The notes under the pieces were generated by a model. The model did no database searches. It saw nothing but the letters and a program-made list of their open reading frames with translations, and was not told where the DNA came from. A stretch of 64,000 nucleotides of DNA, taken from NCBI GenBank assembly GCA_033807775.1, contig CM066314.1, positions 91,924,929 through 91,988,928 of the forward strand. Direction: 5' to 3'. Within the stretch, counting starts at the first letter, position 1. Each line of letters begins with the position of its first letter. This document shows positions 1 through 11,624 of this stretch, one piece after another. A program made the position numbers and the translations under genes. This DNA is from Saussurea involucrata (taxonomy: Eukaryota > Streptophyta > Magnoliopsida > Asterales > Asteraceae).

Positions 1-149
1 GTTGGGGTCGAGCCGTGCTGCTCTTTTTCAATATTGCCCTCTGCCACTAGACTGACGGCAATAGAAGTGTGGGTTGCACTAGGAGTTGGTTTTGGTTGTG
101 TGCCTCTATTACTCCATGCATCTTTTCTTGTTTCTCCCTCTGTTAGGCA

Positions 150-1533
150 TCAAAGCACTACTTCACCATCTATAGTTTCAGTCTCTGTCGCTACCCTATG
201 GCTTGGTGCTTCTTCCCTAACTTCTGTTGTAGTTCCTGCCCCAGTAACTAAGGAGTCATACATTGGATGAGAGTCGTATAATTGCATGACATGTGGATGA
301 TAGAGACCTTTTCGTATTTGGTCAGCTTCTTCTTCATCTGAATCTATCTCTGAGACCTTTATCCTTGTCTCCCTCATTTCAATCACCTCTTCTGTTGGAT
401 TTTCTAACATGGTGACCATGTTATGGTCTTCTACAGCGATTTGTTCCTTTGGACTTGCGCTTTGTGCATCAAATCCGGGTTGGGTGAAGGGGTTTTGTAG
501 CACCTCTGGTGTCTCAACCTGATGATCCCTAGGAGTTTGGTCATCATCTTCTAAGTCAGAAGAGATTCTGAAGTCAGGTTCTTCTGTGGACCCATGGGAG
601 AGGGGTTCTGCAGTCCATCCAGCAGTGTTTAGAGTATGGGCGAATTCTGGGTTTTGGATGAAGTCAGAGAAATCCCCGTGATGTGCATAGTTGAGGGGAT
701 TAGGGGATTGCAGAGGGGATTCTTGGGTTTGTTCTCCTGCTACTCCTTCTGTTCCCTGTTCCTCTACTTCTTCTGCCACTTCTTCCTCTGCTATTGGTTG
801 CATAGTAGACAAATGTTTCCCAGTTTTCTTCTTGCTATTTCTCCTCTTGGGTTTAGGTGCCCCTTCTTCTGAGGCTTTGGATTTTCTCTTCTTCTTTTGC
901 TTTGGGGGAGAGGGAGGAGCAGAAGATCCAACTTCTGTGGCATGAGGAGGAGAGCGATGACCTTCTGCGACAGTTGTAGAAGTACCCTCTGTGGTTTTCC
1001 TCCTGAGAGTTTTCTTTTGAGGAGTGGAGGCAGATGGTTTGTGTTTCTTTGAAGCAGAGTAGATGGATTTTCTCTGAGCATGGAATCTGGCTTGATTGTC
1101 TTCATGCTTCTGAAAAGCAGTTGCCCATTCTTCATCTGTCAACCTATCTAATACTTCTGTACCTATGGGGACTCCTAGACGCGGTGGTGTCATAGGACTT
1201 GGTTCTGGAGTCCTATGATCGCGTATGTATTCTAGTTCTAGTTCTTCGTCCCTAGCATATCCTAGATGTTTCTTTGGCAGAGGTCTGCAGTGTGGGTATC
1301 CATCAGCATGTTCTGTTGAGGAGTTTTTGTTCATTTCATACATCTTTGTTATTGGTCCTTCCATTGGCCATTTTTCAAGCAAGAGTAAAGGTTCTTACAG
1401 AACACCTAGAATCCTTTGAATGCAGAGGAGGTAGAGCTCCTGATGTGGTTGACTTTTTTTGCTGGAAGTTGTTCTTTCTGTCGATGGTGTTAACCATTTC
1501 TTGCATCATGAGAGTGGCGAAGTCCAGAGGTAG
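150..1533 (-). pseudogene. Element A ORF2 (env-like), C-terminal part, split by B
   Basis: This is the downstream half of ORF2 of A; the upstream half is at 22478-23154. The reading runs on from the GGTAG target site at 1529-1533 and matches the uninterrupted copy in H (32700-32935), including the PMEGP and MNKN/LNKN stretch. Relative to H there is a net frame change near 1385-1440, so the open frame ending at 150 cannot be reached in one frame from the N-terminal half. The middle is very basic (813-905, KKKRKSK and KPKRRNSKKK), like a nuclear localisation signal. The tail is rich in Glu and Asp. I see no transmembrane segment or signal peptide. Molecular function is unknown. Confidence 0.75.
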
Positions 1534-2224
1534 TGTAGGTTCCCAGATTCACGTTGTATCACGTTAATCGTAAAGAAATAGACAGCAGAAGCATATTAAA
1601 TAAAGCCATTAAAGTGATTGATTGTGTAAACGATAAATGAACTGTGAGAATCAAATATAGAACAGTAAAATGATAACAAGATCAGATATAAAAGTTGCTC
1701 GTATATTGATAATGAATCACACCAAGAACATGTTCAAGTGTGTTCGGAAATCTCACAGGACAACAATATCGTACAGAAGTAGTGCTTGGGATTGTAGCAG
1801 TGTGTGCTTAAACAATTGTGGAAAACTATTCTTCCTAAAGCTTACTATTGTTTGTTCCACTACCTCACTATATATATCCCTGAAAAAGCATAGACAGTGT
1901 ACTATTGTATCCTGGAATGACACGTGGAAAGTGTGTCTCCAATCTTTAGGGCATACGTGGAAAGTATGGACACGTGTCTAACACTTCGGATTTCCTACGA
2001 GACTTAGGCTGACAGAGGTCTTCACTTCACCAGAGCTCTGTTGAAAGAGCTCTGTTGGTCTTCTGTTAAGTACTTGTTCTTCTGTTGGAAGTCTTCGACA
2101 GATCTCTGTTGAGCTCTGTTGGTCTTCTTGATGAACCTCTTCCAAGTCTTCTGTCTGATCTCTGTTGGTCTTCTGAGTTGAACTATTTTCAATACTTTTA
2201 CATAACAGATACTTGGGGCTAACA
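1534..2224 (-). repeat. Element B 3' LTR
   Basis: Begins TGTAGGTTCC on the plus strand and ends GGGGCTAACA, the usual TG...CA ends in minus orientation. It is the partner of 21757-22477. A TATA-like TATATATAG (minus strand) lies at about 1868-1877. The U3 side (about 2030-2180) holds many copies of the CTCTGTTG motif. It lacks a 30-bp motif-bearing unit present in the 5' LTR. Confidence 0.97.
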
Positions 2225-2240
2225 ATCTCCCCCTAAGTAT
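2225..2240 (-). other. Element B polypurine tract
   Basis: Directly inside the 3' LTR; reads TTAGGGGGAGAT on the minus strand. This is the expected position and composition of the primer for plus-strand DNA synthesis. Confidence 0.9.
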
Positions 2241-2390
2241 TGAAAATACAAATTTACATTTGACAGAGATTTAAACAAAAGAACAGAGAACTTTTACCTA
2301 TGTCGAAACCTTGCACTAATCTTTTAGAATGTTACAAAAAGATTAAAAGACCAGTACATTTAAGCAAAATTATCTCCCCTTAAGATTCTG

Positions 2391-5300
2391 TCAAATCTTC
2401 TGATGAGTTCTCGGAAGTTGATCATAAGACAGATCTGGGTGATGAAGTTTCTCTGTTGCTCTTCCAGACATTTTTCTCTTGGGAGATTCTGAATGATATC
2501 TCTGAGGTATTCCAGCGACTGTTGAGTACTTGTGGATTTCAGCAGCTCTGAGGGCCTTCTTTATCTTCCTCTGTTGGCAGATGAACACTGGAGGATCTCC
2601 AACTACTGTTCCAGTTCTGTATTGTTCGTAGCCTTCAAGGCTCTCATTTGGTGGTGCAGTCGCTAGTCTTTCTACTTTGAATTCTATGCCTAGCTGAAAG
2701 TCAATCTGAATCCTTATATTTATGTGCTCTTACATAGCGAAGCGTACCTCAGGGAGTGCAGTTCTTGCCTCTTTATATCTGTCACTGAAGTTGTAACAGT
2801 AGGCGTGAAGTTGAATCAGATCGTACGTGTTCAGAAGTACGAGATCGTTGTCGTTGAAGCTCTCAACCTTTGCGTCGTTTGATTCAACAATGAACTCATG
2901 ATAGCTCATCTGTGTTCTGATGTGCTGAAAGATCCTGTGCTTGATGTCTACGATTCTGCGTATTCCAAAGTCAGAGTTAATGTTCTTGTTCAGACCAGAC
3001 TTTGTTTCGATGAATTTGCGTCGCACATCAGAGATCGTATTGATCCTGCAGGGGTTATAGTATGGGTTGATTGGCACAACATTAACAGGTATTGTATCAT
3101 GGTCACCATACAGATAGGCAAATATCTCTTCTAGCGGTGGTTTGCCAGAGTGTTGGTTTGAGGATTCGGGATTCTGTTCGGTTTGCATGGGATTTGGGTC
3201 TTCATGGGTTTCGGTCATAAGTCTGTCGATGTGTTGAACGGACTCTTGAGGTTGGCTTTGGCTTGTTTCTTCACCAGAGAATGGTTATGTTCTCTCTGGT
3301 TCTGTTCTTGGTGAAGTAGGAGGGGTGTCCAAGATAATGATCTCTGGTGGTTGAGATGAGGGTTCAGTTGGCTTGATGACCCTATCTTTGAACATGTAGT
3401 CGAAAATCACCATGGGTATCTCTGGTAAGTCTTTAATTGTGTTCCCTTGACCTCCTTCTTCTGTTGTTTTAGCCTCTGTTACCTCGACCTCTACTGCCTT
3501 CTCTTTTCCCTTGACAGATCCCTCTGCCTCTGTTACCTCTGTTACCTCTGCTACATCTGCCTCTGTTACCTCTGTTGTAGGTTCTTTTTCCTTTTCCTTC
3601 TCCTCTTTCTCAGCCTCTTTCTCAATCTCTTTCTCCTCTTTCTCAGCCTCTTTCTCCTTCTCCCCATTTTGTTGTTCTGACGACTCACCTAGTTGATCAT
3701 CTGGCGGGCCTTCAGAACCGTCTCCATCATCAGAGAGAGCAGCACCTGTATCTGGTGAGGGCGGAATAACAAACTTCGGTCGTTTAGCAGAGGGTTCGCC
3801 TCCAGGTGCTCCTTCTGCAGGTCTTTTCCAGGAGATTATGTTCTTGAACTCTGTTGCGGCTTGTTGGAGGACGTCTTGAAGTTCTTTTGCGGCCGTGCGG
3901 ACTTCATCAACTTGATTCGCAAAGTTTATGTTTTTTGAATAAAGTGATGTTTGCACATGCTTTTCTGTTGCTTGGGCTTTCATCACGAACTTCGAAGACA
4001 CAGCCATCATTCGGCTTAGGACTCGTTTTCTGAATTCACCCATCTGGCCGACTGTCATGGGTAAGTCTTTAGGGCTGGGGCCAGATATGTTGATTGGTGT
4101 TGCTGAGGAGGTTGTGGCTCTTGTTATGGCAACCTTAACAGAGTTGTTAATTACCTCTGTTAAGGTTCTTATGTTTGAGTCTGACAGAAGCAAGGAAGGA
4201 ATAGGCAAGGTTCTGTTCATTTGAGCAGTGTGGTTCTCTATTATAAGGGTCTTTAGGGTGGCTAGCTCTGTTGAGAATTTTGTTCTTTCCTCTGCTCTGA
4301 CCCTTTCTTCCTCTGTTCTGAGTCTTTTCTGTTCTGCCAATTCTGACGTTAACTTGGCAATTTCTTCTGTTCTTGCTCTTTCTGCCTCTGCTATGAGTTG
4401 TTCAACTTCTATTCGGACTCTTTCGGCTTACGTATTTCTTTGAGTTATCTCCGTAAAATAAGTTGTTATTCTCTGTAGCTCTGCTCTGAGAGAAGCATTC
4501 TCCGATCGGATCAACTCCTCCTTCTTTGAATTGATAAGTTTATACTCGTTCAAGGAGCTGTTGATATCCTGTAACTCTGCTTTTGTGATGGTATCAACGG
4601 GGATATCCTTGTTTCCAACAAATGGATTCAAGTTGACCTCGAGTTCAGAGGTGCCTACGTTAAGAGTTGTGTTGAGATTGGCTCTTGTAGGTCTTCCACC
4701 CGATCCTTGACGTTCCTGTTCAGGGGAAACATCTACAGGTGTTCTGGTCTGTTCAGCTCTCCCATCCTCAGAATATGAGAGATTGAAGTAGACGTGGGAG
4801 TTAACATTGTGATCTAGACAAGTTAATCCTTGTGAAATTAGGCTGTCAAATTGCCTCTGAGTTAGGCAATCCCTACGGGTAAATGGAAAATTGCCCAAGG
4901 ACCTAAGTTGTTCCTCCTTAGAAAGATGAGCCACAGAGGCATCATCGTGTGTGATTGTCCTATCGATGTCATGGGGCGAATTGACATCATTACCAAACAG
5001 GGATTCCCCGGTTTCGTGCATACCAGAGGCATGAAAAGTTGCCTCTGATGGTATTGGCTGGTTGGGGTTCGAGGTGTTCACCTTTGTTTCAATATCCATT
5101 TGAGCTAGATCCTCATGGATAGATGATGTACTTGCACTGGGAGTTGGGCTGGAAAAACGCACATGTGTCTTCACAGGCTGAACATCTTCTTCTAAACTCT
5201 CCTCTCTCTCGGATTCTATGGATAAAGAACGCTCGGGTGTACTCTCTATCACATGTATCTCATGGTTACCAGGCGGATGCGAACTCTCTGCCATCTCCTC

Positions 5301-6411
5301 TGTAACTTCCCTTTCTTCCTCATGAACAGCCTCCATAGGCGATGCTCTGTTCTGTACTTCCTCCTCCATCACTCTAGAGGAATACCTCTCTTCGGGTACT
5401 CTTCGCTCTGGTCTTTCTTCTTCTGCTATTTCCTCACTCGTGCTCTCTAACTCTGGTTCAGGACCTAAGTATGTTGGGGTTCTCACCACAGGTTCTTGTG
5501 GTTGAGCAGCACTCTGATAGTTTTGGATAGAGATATGGTCTGGTGAGATTAGAGAAAGCATAGTACCTGGAACGCGTCGAATGATGGGGTAGTCGCCTGA
5601 AGTGGTGGGATGGAATCTGGACATTACCCAGTTCTTGAAGGTATTTCCTTGTTGGGTCAACTCCAGACGATCAAATGCTCTTCTGATCACTAAGCTGATG
5701 AATCTTGGAAACTTAATGTTCTTTAGGAATTTGTGTTTCCCAACTTCACCTCCTTTGGCGATAGCAGTGGTTTTGAGGTTTACGGTTGTGAGAAGATCAT
5801 CGTAGAGAATGCTTGCGTAGTCGAGGTTCCTTTGAAAGAATAATCCATACATGATTTGTAGGATTTCCGTAGTGGCTTGATCTTGACTACCATACTTTCA
5901 GGGTGGAGAACATGAAGTTCCAGAAAGGCGGTAGGTTCTGTCTTTTGAAAGCGCCGATTCTGACGATCTCTTTGTTGTAACCTAGAAATCGTATGAACTC
6001 AAGAAGAACAGCAGCATTTGGGGGCTTCTCATAGGCATCTATTTCAAGCTGTTCTGTCGTCTTCATTCCAAGGGTTCTCCGCAGGGTTTTAGCTCATATT
6101 CTGATAGTTCCTGAACCACCTTCTGTTCCAGCATCGACATTGCCAATGATTCCATCTCTTTCTTCTATAAACCGGCAGGTAGTCCACCATTGACGAATGT
6201 ATAGCTCAGGAACATTATCGTCAAAGTCGGTTACGGCTTTGAAGATTTCAGAGTTCCTGAAGAACTCTAGAAGAATGTGGTATTGGGGTAAGTAAAGGAT
6301 AGGGTTTGGATCTAATCGGTGATTGTTTTCTGCAAGTCCGTAAGGAAGAATATTGATGTGATCAACAAGGCCTATTCTGCTTGAATCGGCAGAATGTTGT
6401 TGTTGTTCCAT
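2391..6411 (-). pseudogene. Element B ORF2 (env-like), degenerate
   Basis: A chain of minus-strand open segments (6411-6094, 5852-4428, 4340-3285, 3218-2730, 2588-2391) forms one former ORF of about 1,340 codons. The last two segments are in one frame, separated by a TAA at 2730. The start is taken at 6411 (MEQQQHS). The N-terminal part carries a YIRQWW motif, like YIQQWW in E. A coiled-coil-like Glu/Arg-rich stretch follows at about 4200-4340. A bipartite NLS-like cluster (KRP, ten-residue spacer, AKRPK) lies at 3773-3841. Tandem Thr-Glu-Val repeats at about 3515-3575 are encoded by copies of the CCTCTGTTA motif. The last 150 residues form a compact, less repetitive domain. No membrane anchor was seen. 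Function unknown. Confidence 0.72.
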
Positions 6412-7383
6412 TGTTGCAGGTTAGGGTTCTTGATGGTTTGAGTAAGGAGGGAAAGATTGATCAAAAATTTGAATACTCAGAAATCGTAAGAGATGAAATG
6501 GTTTAAAGGAAATGGGTATTTATATGAAGAATGAATGGCTGGATCACGATCATAGGTACTGTAGGTACTCGAGTTTTGAATAGTGGAACGACCGCTACAG
6601 TAAGAACATGCGAACAGCTGACGGTTGATCTTTCAATCAGAGATTGCCACGTGGATTTATGTCTGACAACTTTCGTGCAAGTAAACCGTCACGGATAGAG
6701 ATGTGCGGGTGGCAGGTTGTTGACGTTCAACGAGTGACCCGCGTCTCTGATGACGTGTTCTGATGACGTGGCAGAACAAACTAACAGAGCTCTGATGGAG
6801 CTTTGTTAAGTTGCCTCTGTTGAGTGAACTCTTCATTTCTTATTAGCCCAAGATGTTGCATCTTTACCTTTAAAACATTTAAAATTATGTTCTAATGTGG
6901 AAGGAAAGGAACAGACAAATCTTTAGACAAACAACAGAGCTCTGATGAGAAGCAACAGAGGCTCTGGTGAGATGTTAGAGTTCTGGCAAGTGCTTGACAT
7001 TATCAAAGGTTTTCATCAGAACAGATTTTCCTTCCTCCTTCAAAAATATTTGACTGCAATGATCAAGCAAAGTCTATTTTGATTTGAAAAATTAAGTTCT
7101 AACTTGCTCCCCCTAAACCATGCAAAAAAAATTTATTTTTTAATTTTTTTTAAGCTCCCCCTAGAAAATTGAGCTTAAAAAAAACTTTGTACAGACAATA
7201 CTTTATATACAAACAGAATGTTCAAAGAGATGAAAAAGTATGCATGACAGAATTCTGGTGAACAACAGAGTTCTGTTGAACTAGCCTACCCAACTATTTG
7301 ACAGAGCTCTGGTAGGAACATCAGAGCCTCTGTTGATTTTGAACAGAGTTAGGAGGACAAGTTCAGCATACCCAGTTTGCTGA
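6412..7383 (-). other. Element B pol-ORF2 spacer, noncoding, motif-rich
   Basis: No plausible ORF. The stretch holds repeated CAGAGCTCTG-type palindromes and CAACAGAG/CTCTGTTG copies, for example near 6785, 6815, 6935, 6955, 7265, 7300 and 7325, and an A/T-rich section around 7125-7180. It may contain the promoter or leader for ORF2, which is inference. Confidence 0.6.
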
Positions 7384-7967
7384 TTAAGAAGTTAAATCAA
7401 GGGCTTTTGTAAACAAGTCAGCAAGCTGGAAGTCTGTTGAAACAAAGTACATTTCAATAGTCCCTTTTTCAACATGATCCTTTATGAAGTGATACCTTAT
7501 GTCGATGTGCTTAGTCTTTGAGTGCTGAACTGGATTTGCAGTTATGGCAATGGAACTCTTGGAGTCACATAGAATTGGAATTTTACCATACTCCAAACCA
7601 TAATCTTTGAGTTGAGTTTTCATCCAGATCACTTGAGAGCAACAGCTAGCAGCAGCAACATATTCTGCTTCTGCTGTAGAAGTTGAGACACAGTTCTGTT
7701 TCTTGGATGTCCAACTCACCAACTTATCTCCAAGCAGTTGGCAGCTACCAGAAGTACTCTTTCTGTCATTCTTGCATCCTCCATAGTCTGAATCTGTATA
7801 TGCTACAAGCTCGAAACCAGAGTTAAGAGGATACCAGAGACCCAAAAATTGAGTCCCTTTCATATATTTAAAAATACGTTTGACAGCAGTTAAATGAGTT
7901 TCTGTTGGATTAGCCTGAAATCTGTCACAGAGACAGGTTGCAAACATTATATTAGGTCTGCTGGCAG
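7384..7967 (-). pseudogene. Element B RNase H domain, C-terminal piece downstream of C insertion
   Basis: Encodes the copia RNase H region: AYTDSDYGG, the STSGSCQLLG stretch, [44 protein letters not shown] and the LADLFTK end. The RT part of the same polyprotein is at 15544-16343 beyond C. A small deletion at the end (LADLFTKALDLTS then stop) removes the normal LDEKRF stretch and shifts the frame. Confidence 0.9.
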
Positions 7968-7972
7968 TTAAG

Positions 7973-8666
7973 TGTCAGGATCGATTCTTAACAAGAATTA
8001 AACTTCTTAGAGACAGAATTTAGAGAATCTTGCGGAATAGAACTCTAAATCAATTAAAGAACAATCAATAGAATTCAATACACTGTATATATCAAACTGT
8101 ATTACTCACAAGTTTTACACCAAACCTCAATCTTGTTGAACAGGCTCAACAAGACGACTTCTACTTCTCTAGAAATAGGGTTCTTACACCTTGAGGTTAA
8201 TTCACTCTTGAATGAATATCGAATTCTATATCACACGTATATCTTCTGTCTTCACTAATAGCTATCTATCAATACTATTTATACAAAAGTAATTACAAGA
8301 TAACTATCAAAAGTAAATTGATCTTCTGAATCTTCGTTAAACATATCTTGATCAATTCCTTCTTTGTCTCCAAAAGTATCGCATACCAAACTTATCAAGT
8401 CAGCAGTATTAACAATGATTTGGCTCAGCAGCATTAACGACCTTCAGCAGTATTAACCTTCACAGTCTTCAAGCAGTAGTAACTCAGCTCAGCAGCACTA
8501 ACCATGTCTAGCAGTAGTAATTTGGTCTAGCAGTACTAACAGTGTCTAGCAGTAGTAACTTCGTCTAGCAGTAGTAACCTTGACTAGCAGTAGTAACGAA
8601 GAACTGGCAGTAGTAACATTGTATTGGCAGTACTAACCATACTTAGCATATCTTCAGTTCCCAACA
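7973..8666 (-). repeat. Element C 3' LTR
   Basis: Starts TGTCAGGATC and ends TTCCCAACA on the plus strand. A TATA-box-like TATAAATAG (minus strand) lies at 8275-8283. The segment 8399-8640 contains twelve copies of a GCAGYANTAAC motif in one orientation. Compared with 14845-15538 I count about five substitutions and no length change. Confidence 0.97.
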
Positions 8667-8680
8667 ATCTCCCCCTAACT
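8667..8680 (-). other. Element C polypurine tract
   Basis: Reads GTTAGGGGGAGAT on the minus strand, directly inside the 3' LTR and only about 50 bp from the end of ORF2. Confidence 0.9.
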
Positions 8681-8728
8681 TGACTTTTAGGAAAAGAAGT
8701 AAAGTTCTTCAGATGATGCTTCCAAAAC

Positions 8729-11485
8729 CTAATCATACATGCCTAGATTAGGATTCAATCCCAGACTTTGATTGAGAATCCTTTTTACCAAGAATCTACC
8801 CATTGCTGAATCCTTGTTGCAGGTCAACTTAGCATGTAGCATTCCATTCAGCCTCTTCATGCTGTGATTGTATATTTCATCCACCAGATAGTATTCTTGA
8901 GTTGCAGAGTCAAGGGAGATGACATATACTCCACAGTTTTCATAGAGCATCCAGTTGGTAATGGCTTGAAACTGTGTGTTTATCCTATGCTGAACTGCTT
9001 CAGGTTTGAACATTTGGCACAAGAATTCAAGTACCATTTTAGAGATTGACATCCCTTGCTCAGTCAGCATGTTTTCATATATCCTCATCCCAACTTTGAA
9101 CATCTCTTCTAAGTCTGATCTTGAGCAAGTTCTGACAATTTTTCCCCAAGTTGAAAAGACTTCAAATTTTCCATCTGCTCTTTTTATCCTAATGAACTCC
9201 TTTCTACCATCTTTCAAAGTGTCCCAAAAGATGATTTTAGGAGCCTTAGATGATATTGGTTCAGCCTGAATTGGAATTGGGTTAGAGTCAACACTAGTAA
9301 TGTACAAATCACATTGGGCATCAGTTTGTGATTGTACATTGCTTGATTGCCCTGATGGAGTTGCCACTTCTTCTTCAGCAACTTCTGAGGTTAATTTTTC
9401 TTTCACTGTTTCCTCCTGGGATTCTTCTGCAGTTGGCTCCACCCTTGGCTTCTTTTCATTTTTCTTCTGTGAAGTTATGGGCTTGGTGCTTGGTCTTTTC
9501 TTTGACATCATCTTGGTTCTTTTAAGAGTTTTAACAGCTTCAGGAGTTGGTTCAGCTGTTTTAAGTTTCTCAGCAGCAATAACCATTTCTGCTGCTATGG
9601 CTGTTACTGCTTCTCTTAGAACATGTAATGATGCTGCTTCAACACTGTTCTTCACTATCCAGTATATTTCTTCATCAATTTCAGCTTGAGATGTAGTTAC
9701 TGCTTCCTGCTCAGTTTCTGCTGCTTTTTCTGTTTGGCCTTCAGCAGCATTAACTGTTTCTGCTGCTTGTTCAAACTCAGCAGTATTAACAGTTTCTGCA
9801 GCTGTGGTTTCTGCTGCTGTTGTAGTTTCTGCTTCTTTAATAATCTCTTCCACCTTTTCTGTCTCCCCCTTATTCTGTGCACTGGACTCCCCCTTAAACT
9901 GTGCATTATCCATTTCCATCTCAGTCTCCATGTGAACTGTCTCCCCCTCAACTTGTGGACCCTTCATATTTAGTTCTGCTTCTGACTCTGACTCTGACTC
10001 CCCCTTTTTGGGAGCATCATCAGCTGGAATTCTTTTTCTCAGCACAAATCTTGCCTTTTTCTTTCTGTGCAACAACTTGGTGACCATCTTTTTGAGCTTC
10101 TCAATTTGAGACTGTTGGTAGGTGACCACAGTCTTCAGTTGCTCAATCTCCTTCTTCTGTGCCATAACATCCAAGTTGACATTCCCTATGGTTTCCATCA
10201 ATTCCTCATAGTTATATCTATCCTCACCCTTTTTAGAAGTTTTTACTTTCTTTAAGGGATCCTTGGAAGGTTTAGCAGAAGCCTTCTGCCTAGCAGAAGC
10301 ACTAACTGCCCCCTTGGTTTCTTGGCACCTTGGTCCTCCTAATGATTTCTCATTTAGAGTTGCCATGGGGAAGGTCTTATTTATGTTACCACTGTCCTTC
10401 TCTGTGCTAGCAGAAGTAGTGGCAGCCTTAGCACCCATATGCTCATCCTTCTCCTTAGAGAGCACCTTCTTGGGGTTGGGAGACACCCCTGTGGTTTCCC
10501 TGTTGATATTCTCAATTGGAGAATGCTCCAACTGAGGGCTTAAAGGCTTAGGGCTCTGAGTAGGTACATCAAGGGAAGGAACCTTGTGTACCTTTCTTCT
10601 TTGAAACCTTTTGGTGATTGTGGGAGTGGGTTGTTCAAGAATGGACTGAGTGATGTCTTTTGAGATGGAAGGTTGGGATTGGTCATCAGTGGGTGTGTCT
10701 AATGAGGGCCTTGACCCTGATGCCATACCTTCAATTGTGTGGGACACAACCATCATTGTGGAGAACAATGGTGTGTCAACTCCTTCCGAGTCCCTAGGAA
10801 GTCTTTTCATATTTGAAAAAACCTTCCCTTTAGGGGATTTGGGTACATATACCTCAGTAAACTGAGGTAAGTCCATCAATTCCTTGTTAATAACTTCTTG
10901 CACAAACCTTGGATACATGTAAAAGCTCTTTTTGGATTCCAAGTTTGATACAAGATCATTAACGATCATAGCTGAAAAGTTGTACTTTCTGGCAGTGGAT
11001 AAGCAGACCAAGGCATATGCAATGGGACTGCTGAACTCACTCCATCCAGTAGTTTTCTTGGAAATACAGTGCATTAGGGTATGAACAAGAAATCTCCATT
11101 GGTTAAAAAATTTTGACTTGTAGAATTTAAAAACACCAATGGGACCTTCATAACCCATTCTTTGTAAAGTCGAATATAAGTCATCAGAAGATAGAGAGGT
11201 TATACATGAGGCATCATTCAAGCGAAGAGAGATGCGAATAACCTCCTCTGTGACTTTCAAGGGTTTATCACAAACCCTTGTTCGAATGGTTTTCTGCCCT
11301 TCTTCGAAACTAACAGTGGCATTCTCCCAAAATTGCGTCTGATGTTCGATATAGATGGTTGGGCTCACCGTTAGGGCATAAGAGATGTGCGAGGATTTAA
11401 GAAAATCGACGATATCGTGGAATCCCGCAGCTTGTTTCGGCTTTTGAAGCATGGCTATTTCATTGTGCTCATCCACAAACTCCAT
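8729..11485 (-). CDS. Element C ORF2 (env-like accessory protein), intact, 918 aa
   Basis: Uninterrupted 918-codon ORF, start MEFVDEHNEI. The N-terminal 230 residues form a globular domain (QFWENATV, a MGY motif, KFYKSKFFNQW, then YPRFVQEV) that aligns by eye with the first domain of ORF2 in A, E, F and G. A Ser/Thr/Pro-rich linker follows, then a coiled coil around residues 425-485. Next come acidic repeats with AETVNTAE-like units encoded by the family DNA motif. A basic NLS-like cluster with KKRP and EKKPR lies at 9436-9527. A C-terminal domain of about 170 residues contains RADGKFEVFS and RSDLEEMF. There is no signal peptide or transmembrane helix. Similar proteins are, as I recall, common in Asteraceae annotations. 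It is the only ORF2 here kept whole, in an element that lost all of pol. Function unknown. Confidence 0.88.
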   Translation of the reverse strand: MEFVDEHNEIAMLQKPKQAAGFHDIVDFLKSSHISYALTVSPTIYIEHQTQFWENATVSFEEGQKTIRTRVCDKPLKVTEEVIRISLRLNDASCITSLSSDDLYSTLQRMGYEGPIGVFKFYKSKFFNQWRFLVHTLMHCISKKTTGWSEFSSPIAYALVCLSTARKYNFSAMIVNDLVSNLESKKSFYMYPRFVQEVINKELMDLPQFTEVYVPKSPKGKVFSNMKRLPRDSEGVDTPLFSTMMVVSHTIEGMASGSRPSLDTPTDDQSQPSISKDITQSILEQPTPTITKRFQRRKVHKVPSLDVPTQSPKPLSPQLEHSPIENINRETTGVSPNPKKVLSKEKDEHMGAKAATTSASTEKDSGNINKTFPMATLNEKSLGGPRCQETKGAVSASARQKASAKPSKDPLKKVKTSKKGEDRYNYEELMETIGNVNLDVMAQKKEIEQLKTVVTYQQSQIEKLKKMVTKLLHRKKKARFVLRKRIPADDAPKKGESESESEAELNMKGPQVEGETVHMETEMEMDNAQFKGESSAQNKGETEKVEEIIKEAETTTAAETTAAETVNTAEFEQAAETVNAAEGQTEKAAETEQEAVTTSQAEIDEEIYWIVKNSVEAASLHVLREAVTAIAAEMVIAAEKLKTAEPTPEAVKTLKRTKMMSKKRPSTKPITSQKKNEKKPRVEPTAEESQEETVKEKLTSEVAEEEVATPSGQSSNVQSQTDAQCDLYITSVDSNPIPIQAEPISSKAPKIIFWDTLKDGRKEFIRIKRADGKFEVFSTWGKIVRTCSRSDLEEMFKVGMRIYENMLTEQGMSISKMVLEFLCQMFKPEAVQHRINTQFQAITNWMLYENCGVYVISLDSATQEYYLVDEIYNHSMKRLNGMLHAKLTCNKDSAMGRFLVKRILNQSLGLNPNLGMYD

Positions 11486-11624
11486 GATTCCTGAGGATTC
11501 TTGAAAGAAAACACAAAGATTCTGGGGAGACTAGGTTAGAACGAGAGAGAAGAAGTAAATGTGAAGAGTCGTTATGAACTTTGGCGGGCACACAGGGGTA
11601 TTTATATGCCCTAGATTATCAAAA
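11486..11624 (-). promoter_or_regulatory. Leader of element C ORF2
   Basis: Short noncoding segment between the motif array and the ORF2 start. A TATAAATA-like string (minus strand of tatttata, about 11610) sits roughly 120 bp upstream of the ATG, which would suit an internal promoter for ORF2. This is inference from position only. Confidence 0.35.

Noticed and set aside
1670..1981. 103-codon plus-strand ORF repeated at 21893-22204
   Set aside because: It is the same segment of the two B LTRs read antisense. Its conservation reflects LTR identity, not coding.
3447..3680. Plus-strand ORFs rich in Leu/Phe/Ser opposite B ORF2 (also 9686-9973 opposite C ORF2)
   Set aside because: They are antisense readings of Glu/Lys-rich repeats, which always look hydrophobic on the other strand.
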